Shown piece by piece: positions 61,133 through 64,000 of a DNA stretch of 64,000 nucleotides. Both the position numbers and the translations under genes were made by a program. The stretch lies in NCBI RefSeq assembly GCF_000702825.1, contig NZ_JNKF01000011.1, positions 372,001-436,000 of the forward strand, read 5' to 3'. Position 1 is the stretch's first letter; each line of letters opens with the position of its first letter. The notes beneath the pieces are model-generated. The model saw only the letters and a program-made list of their open reading frames with translations, ran no database searches and had not been told where the DNA came from. Origin of the DNA: Prevotella sp. P6B1. Its GTDB lineage: Bacteria > Bacteroidota > Bacteroidia > Bacteroidales > Bacteroidaceae.

Positions 61133-62236
61133 TTAATCTGTGTAGTTATGATCCACTACGACAACCACTTGCTGATCGGGAACTAACGGCTGAAGTTCTG
61201 CGGTAAGCTGACTGATAAAGGCTGCCTCGTCGTGAACGGAGATATCAGGCACAACATCTACAGACAGATACTTCCTTTTCTCTGAATAGTAGAAGCCGTG
61301 CACCTGAACGATATCCTTGTGGGCTGCAAGGGTCTGCGTCACCGTTGCTTGCAATTCAGCCCGCTTGTTATCACCCGTAGCGATGGCATATACGCCAACG
61401 GTCATGATAATACCATGCTTCTCATACATCTGTGTAGAAATCCGTCGTGTCAGTCCGTGAATCTCGTGGGCTGTCATCGTATCATAGACGTTGATGTGCA
61501 ACGAACCAATCTTTACGTCAGGACCGTAGTTGTGTAGTATCAGGTCGAATACACCATGTACGCCCTCGAAATCTGATACCTCCTTCTGAATCTGCTTGGC
61601 AAAGTCAGCCGAAATGCTTGTACCCAAGAGTTCGTTGACAGGCGAAGCTAACATCTCGATACCAGCCTTGATGATAACGACGGAAATCAGTGCACCCAGA
61701 ATGCCATCGAGCGACACACCCCACAGCAACATGACGCCTGCCGAAATAAGCGTTGCCAGCGTGATGACAGCATCGAACAGCGCATCGGAGCCAGAGGCAA
61801 TCAGCGCGTCGCTCTTCAGTTGCTCGCCCTTCTTCTTGACGTACTGGCCAAGGACGAGCTTTACTTCGATGGCCACCACGATGACCACCAGTGTGGTGGT
61901 AGTGTACGAAGGCTCCGTGGGGTCGAAGATTTTCTTGACCGACTCGATGAGCGAGGTGATACCTGCCGACAATACAATGACAGCAATGATGATGGCGCTG
62001 AAATACTCGATACGCCCGAAACCGAAGGGATGTTTACGGTCGGGGGCCCTTTGCGAGAGTTTGGTACCTACGATGGTGATGACACTCGACAGCGCGTCGC
62101 TCAGATTGTTGACGGCATCCATCACGATGGCAACACTGCTGGCCAGAATGCCTACTGCGGCCTTGAAGCCTGCCAACAATACATTAGCGGCGATGCCTAT
62201 CCAACTGGTTCGGATGATTTCTTGACTGCGATCCAT
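61133..62236 (-). CDS. Cation diffusion facilitator family transporter
   Basis: 367 residues from ATG 62236 ([19 protein letters not shown]). Six TM helices span about 10-210, with metal-site residues in [13 protein letters not shown] (TM2) and [13 protein letters not shown] (TM5). [19 protein letters not shown] is the conserved segment between TM2 and TM3. The cytoplasmic part is longer than usual (about 150 residues) and seems to hold two ferredoxin-like modules ([17 protein letters not shown] and [16 protein letters not shown]). It exports a divalent metal such as Zn or Mn. An upstream start at 62290 would read into the terminator hairpin and is rejected. Confidence 0.92.
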   Translation of the reverse strand: MDRSQEIIRTSWIGIAANVLLAGFKAAVGILASSVAIVMDAVNNLSDALSSVITIVGTKLSQRAPDRKHPFGFGRIEYFSAIIIAVIVLSAGITSLIESVKKIFDPTEPSYTTTTLVVIVVAIEVKLVLGQYVKKKGEQLKSDALIASGSDALFDAVITLATLISAGVMLLWGVSLDGILGALISVVIIKAGIEMLASPVNELLGTSISADFAKQIQKEVSDFEGVHGVFDLILHNYGPDVKIGSLHINVYDTMTAHEIHGLTRRISTQMYEKHGIIMTVGVYAIATGDNKRAELQATVTQTLAAHKDIVQVHGFYYSEKRKYLSVDVVPDISVHDEAAFISQLTAELQPLVPDQQVVVVVDHNYTD

Positions 62237-62271
62237 TTTTCTTCTTCTAAATTCCGACTGCGAATATACGT

Positions 62272-62308
62272 AAAAAATCCCAAAGCACAATGATTCGGCC
62301 TTGGGAAT
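62272..62308 (-). terminator. Terminator of the M15 peptidase gene
   Basis: On the minus strand ATTCCCAA / TTTGGGAT form an eight-base stem (one G-U) followed by six T. It separates the M15 gene from the CDF transporter gene. Confidence 0.75.
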
Positions 62309-62343
62309 TAGGAAAATTTGGATATTAACTGTTACTTTATAGA

Positions 62344-62820
62344 TTACGTCTGAATCAACCTCACCTTGCGCCTGTTGCCTGATGGGCGGACGGCGAAGTG
62401 CAGCCAGATGGCGCCGCTGGCGTTTCGCTCTATCAGCAGCTCGTCGAAGTCCTCCTGGCTCTCGTCTGCAATGTCGAGCAGGATGGTGGCATAGCGGATG
62501 AGCTGACAGATATCCTTCACCTTGATATCAGCCGCACACCCTGTGAGGTGATTGCTGGTGGCAACACCACCCACGGCTTTGTTCACCTGGGGCGAGCGAT
62601 AGCCGCTGTTGATGATAATCGGGTCGTTACCCCCACCATAGCGGCTGTTCCACTCACTGCGCAGCATCTCCAACCAGCTGCAGAGGCGCTTCAGGTTCTC
62701 AATATGTACGTGCGAAGGGATGTTTCCATCTGCGGTCTTCACACTGGTCTTACACATCTCTCCCAACACGAAATGTTGGGAGAGTTTTGCTTTACTATTC
62801 AATTGTACTTTCTGTTCCAT
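62344..62820 (-). CDS. M15-type D-Ala-D-Ala carboxypeptidase/endolysin-like
   Basis: 158 residues, no signal peptide. Peptidase_M15-type zinc motifs: INSGYRSPQVNKAVGG (about 80-95), SNHLTGCAADIKV with the HxxxxxxD ligands (about 100-112), and AIWLHFAVRP with the last His (about 140). It opens with the family's KLSQHFVLGE segment. Such enzymes cut the peptidoglycan peptide or act as phage endolysins. It is downstream of a DUF3987-type gene, a pairing common in Bacteroidota. The first codons contain an 11-base perfect inverted repeat (62758-62784). Confidence 0.87.
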   Translation of the reverse strand: MEQKVQLNSKAKLSQHFVLGEMCKTSVKTADGNIPSHVHIENLKRLCSWLEMLRSEWNSRYGGGNDPIIINSGYRSPQVNKAVGGVATSNHLTGCAADIKVKDICQLIRYATILLDIADESQEDFDELLIERNASGAIWLHFAVRPSGNRRKVRLIQT

Positions 62821-62895
62821 TTTTACTTTTTTACCTTTTTACTTTTTTACCTTTTTACTTTTTTACCTTTTTACTTTTTTACCTTTTTACTTTTC
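62821..62895. repeat. 16-bp tandem repeat
   Basis: About 4.7 copies of ACTTTTTTACCTTTTT between the M15 peptidase and the DUF3987-like gene; the latter's TAA stop and last codons lie in it. Prone to copy-number change. Confidence 0.85.
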
Positions 62896-64000
62896 CCTTG
62901 TATTTTTCGCTCTTTACAAAACTGTGCTCTGTGCTCTGTGCGCAGTATCCACGCATACGCCAGGTCCTAACCATGTGCGAAGTTTCTTTATGACCTGCAG
63001 TCAGCCCCTGTTGCAATCGTACGCGCTTAGCATCTTCTAATGTAAACTCATCGGGCAACAGCTCCAGCAGATTTCGAGGCCCACGGGTGCCAGTGCGCTC
63101 GCCTTCTCGGGCAGCCTTCTCAATGTCGTCGCCAAAGAACTGCATCTTACACCACAGATCGTACTGCAGACTCCATCGGATAAACGCCTCCATCGTCTTC
63201 TCCCACTGGCAGCCATTAGCCACGTACAGCACGCAAGCCTTTAACCAGGCTATCACAATGGCGCGATGCGACAGATTCCAGTAGGTTTCATCCTGCGACA
63301 ACCGGGCAACTTCAGCGCACTCCTCCTGCAACTTTTTGGCCAGCCTGAATGCCTGCGGACAATCCACTACGCCATGGGCCGATGTCAGGTTGTTGATATA
63401 CATCTTCAACTCTTCGTCAAACGCCTCGTCGTATTTGCCGTAGATGGGCTGCTCGGCACCGATCTCCATCTCGGGGATGGTACAGAAGTTGATACGACTG
63501 ATAGGCCCATCGGTAAGCACCCTGCTAAAGAACCGCCTACCCTTCTGCACGGTGGTACAGGCGTTCCAGTTAAACCTGCACTTAGGTCGGGCGGTTACGC
63601 TCTGCGTGCCGATACGCGTTTGTCCGAACTCGGCACCAGGGTCGAAAGCCAAGCACATCAGCTGGAAATGCTGCTTGCCCGTCTGACCTTTCAACTGCTC
63701 AAACAGATCAATCTCGTTCAGCTTCACGTACACAAAGTGCCCCTCGGCTTCGTCCATACGGGTAACGAGTGCAGGCTTGGTCATATCGGGATCAATCTCT
63801 TGTATCACCAGTCCTTCGGGGCGCACCTGCTTGTCTTTGTTGGCACCTTTCTTTTGGCAATCCTTTTTCCACTCAGCCTCACGGCGGGTGTTCTCGACAT
63901 CACGCGCTTTGATATCGGCCATAATATGGCGGATGGGTTCATCAATACAACCCTTTCCTGCGCCCGTATGTGCCATCAAGCAGTTCATCAGCGTGGCCTC
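62879..64000 (-). CDS. DUF3987-like primase/helicase, 5' truncated by window edge
   Basis: The frame stays open to the right edge (EATLMNCLMAHTGAGKGC), so the start is outside; about 373 residues are seen. AHTGAGKG near the visible start is a Walker A motif. The C-terminal part has EFGQTRIGTQSVTARPKCRFNWNACTT, LTDGPISRINFCTIPEM and a helical tail that ends in a basic YKGKVKR inside the tandem repeat. This matches the DUF3987/VirE-type ATPases common in Bacteroidota, which lie beside HU-like and amidase genes; here an M15 peptidase gene follows. Likely a mobile-element-derived primase-helicase. The exact name is inferred. Confidence 0.72.
   Translation of the reverse strand, partial: EATLMNCLMAHTGAGKGCIDEPIRHIMADIKARDVENTRREAEWKKDCQKKGANKDKQVRPEGLVIQEIDPDMTKPALVTRMDEAEGHFVYVKLNEIDLFEQLKGQTGKQHFQLMCLAFDPGAEFGQTRIGTQSVTARPKCRFNWNACTTVQKGRRFFSRVLTDGPISRINFCTIPEMEIGAEQPIYGKYDEAFDEELKMYINNLTSAHGVVDCPQAFRLAKKLQEECAEVARLSQDETYWNLSHRAIVIAWLKACVLYVANGCQWEKTMEAFIRWSLQYDLWCKMQFFGDDIEKAAREGERTGTRGPRNLLELLPDEFTLEDAKRVRLQQGLTAGHKETSHMVRTWRMRGYCAQSTEHSFVKSEKYKGKVKR

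Noticed and set aside
62821..62895. CRISPR array
   Set aside because: The 16-bp units are contiguous low-complexity copies without spacers.
62719..63040. Plus-strand frames rich in Phe, Leu and Tyr
   Set aside because: They are translations of the tandem repeat and shadows of the minus-strand genes.

Overview
This 64-kb window comes from a bacterial chromosome of the Bacteroidota, most likely a member of the Prevotellaceae (Prevotella/Segatella-like). The evidence is repeated promoters of the Bacteroidota type (TTTG, about 19 bases, TAnnTTTG), weak or absent Shine-Dalgarno sites, and gene content typical of that group: a FeoA-FeoB fusion, a PPi-dependent phosphofructokinase, a tricorn-like S41 peptidase, a DUF3987-type primase gene beside an M15 peptidase, and many secreted glycoside hydrolases. 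The genus is an inference; there is no rRNA gene here to settle it.

Layout. 1-6085 (+): the 3' part of secA, a lone ABC ATPase, the FeoAB iron transporter and a GH43-like enzyme. 6095-10582 (-): a membrane protein, a response regulator and a very large TPR sensor kinase, with overlapping ends. 10649-17374: a hexuronate locus with divergent halves. KDG kinase, a 45-residue DUF4177-like protein and KDPG aldolase read leftward; a LacI regulator, altronate dehydratase, an NhaC-type antiporter and an uncharacterised protein read rightward. 17339-20488: two GH25 muramidases on either side of a clostripain-like lipoprotein peptidase. 20493-29239: PPi-PFK, an acyltransferase, a cell-wall amidase with an inserted golvesin-like domain, a YgiQ radical SAM protein and a PP2C-like protein.

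29351-40383 is an 11-kb integrative island inserted in a tRNA-Arg(TCT) gene. A perfect 45-bp copy of the tRNA 3' half marks each end. A tyrosine integrase sits next to the tRNA, and both ends carry triple GTTGACC-like repeats with an exact 11-bp period, which are probably integrase arm sites. Inside are a DUF3871 protein, a helicase-like protein with a lysine-less Walker A, an HNH endonuclease whose 5' end is interrupted by a stop codon, a HAD phosphatase-like protein, two secreted proteins and several unrecognised small genes. No relaxase or virion gene is visible. This is the part of the window most likely to hold an undescribed system.

40438-46983 (-) is one long convergent-strand operon: ilvD, ilvB, ilvN, an acyl-ACP thioesterase, a PaaI-like thioesterase, a UPF0227-type hydrolase and an exported protein. 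47111-49579 (+) is a GH2 enzyme. 49548-52877 is the lower (nucleotide-loop) branch of cobalamin synthesis: cobD on the minus strand, then cobS, cobU and cobT on the plus strand. 52874-64000 holds the tricorn-like peptidase, a cyclophilin with a radical SAM protein, an unknown exported protein, a DUF4038/GH140-like hydrolase, a CDF metal transporter, an M15 peptidase and the 3' part of a DUF3987-like ATPase gene that runs off the window.
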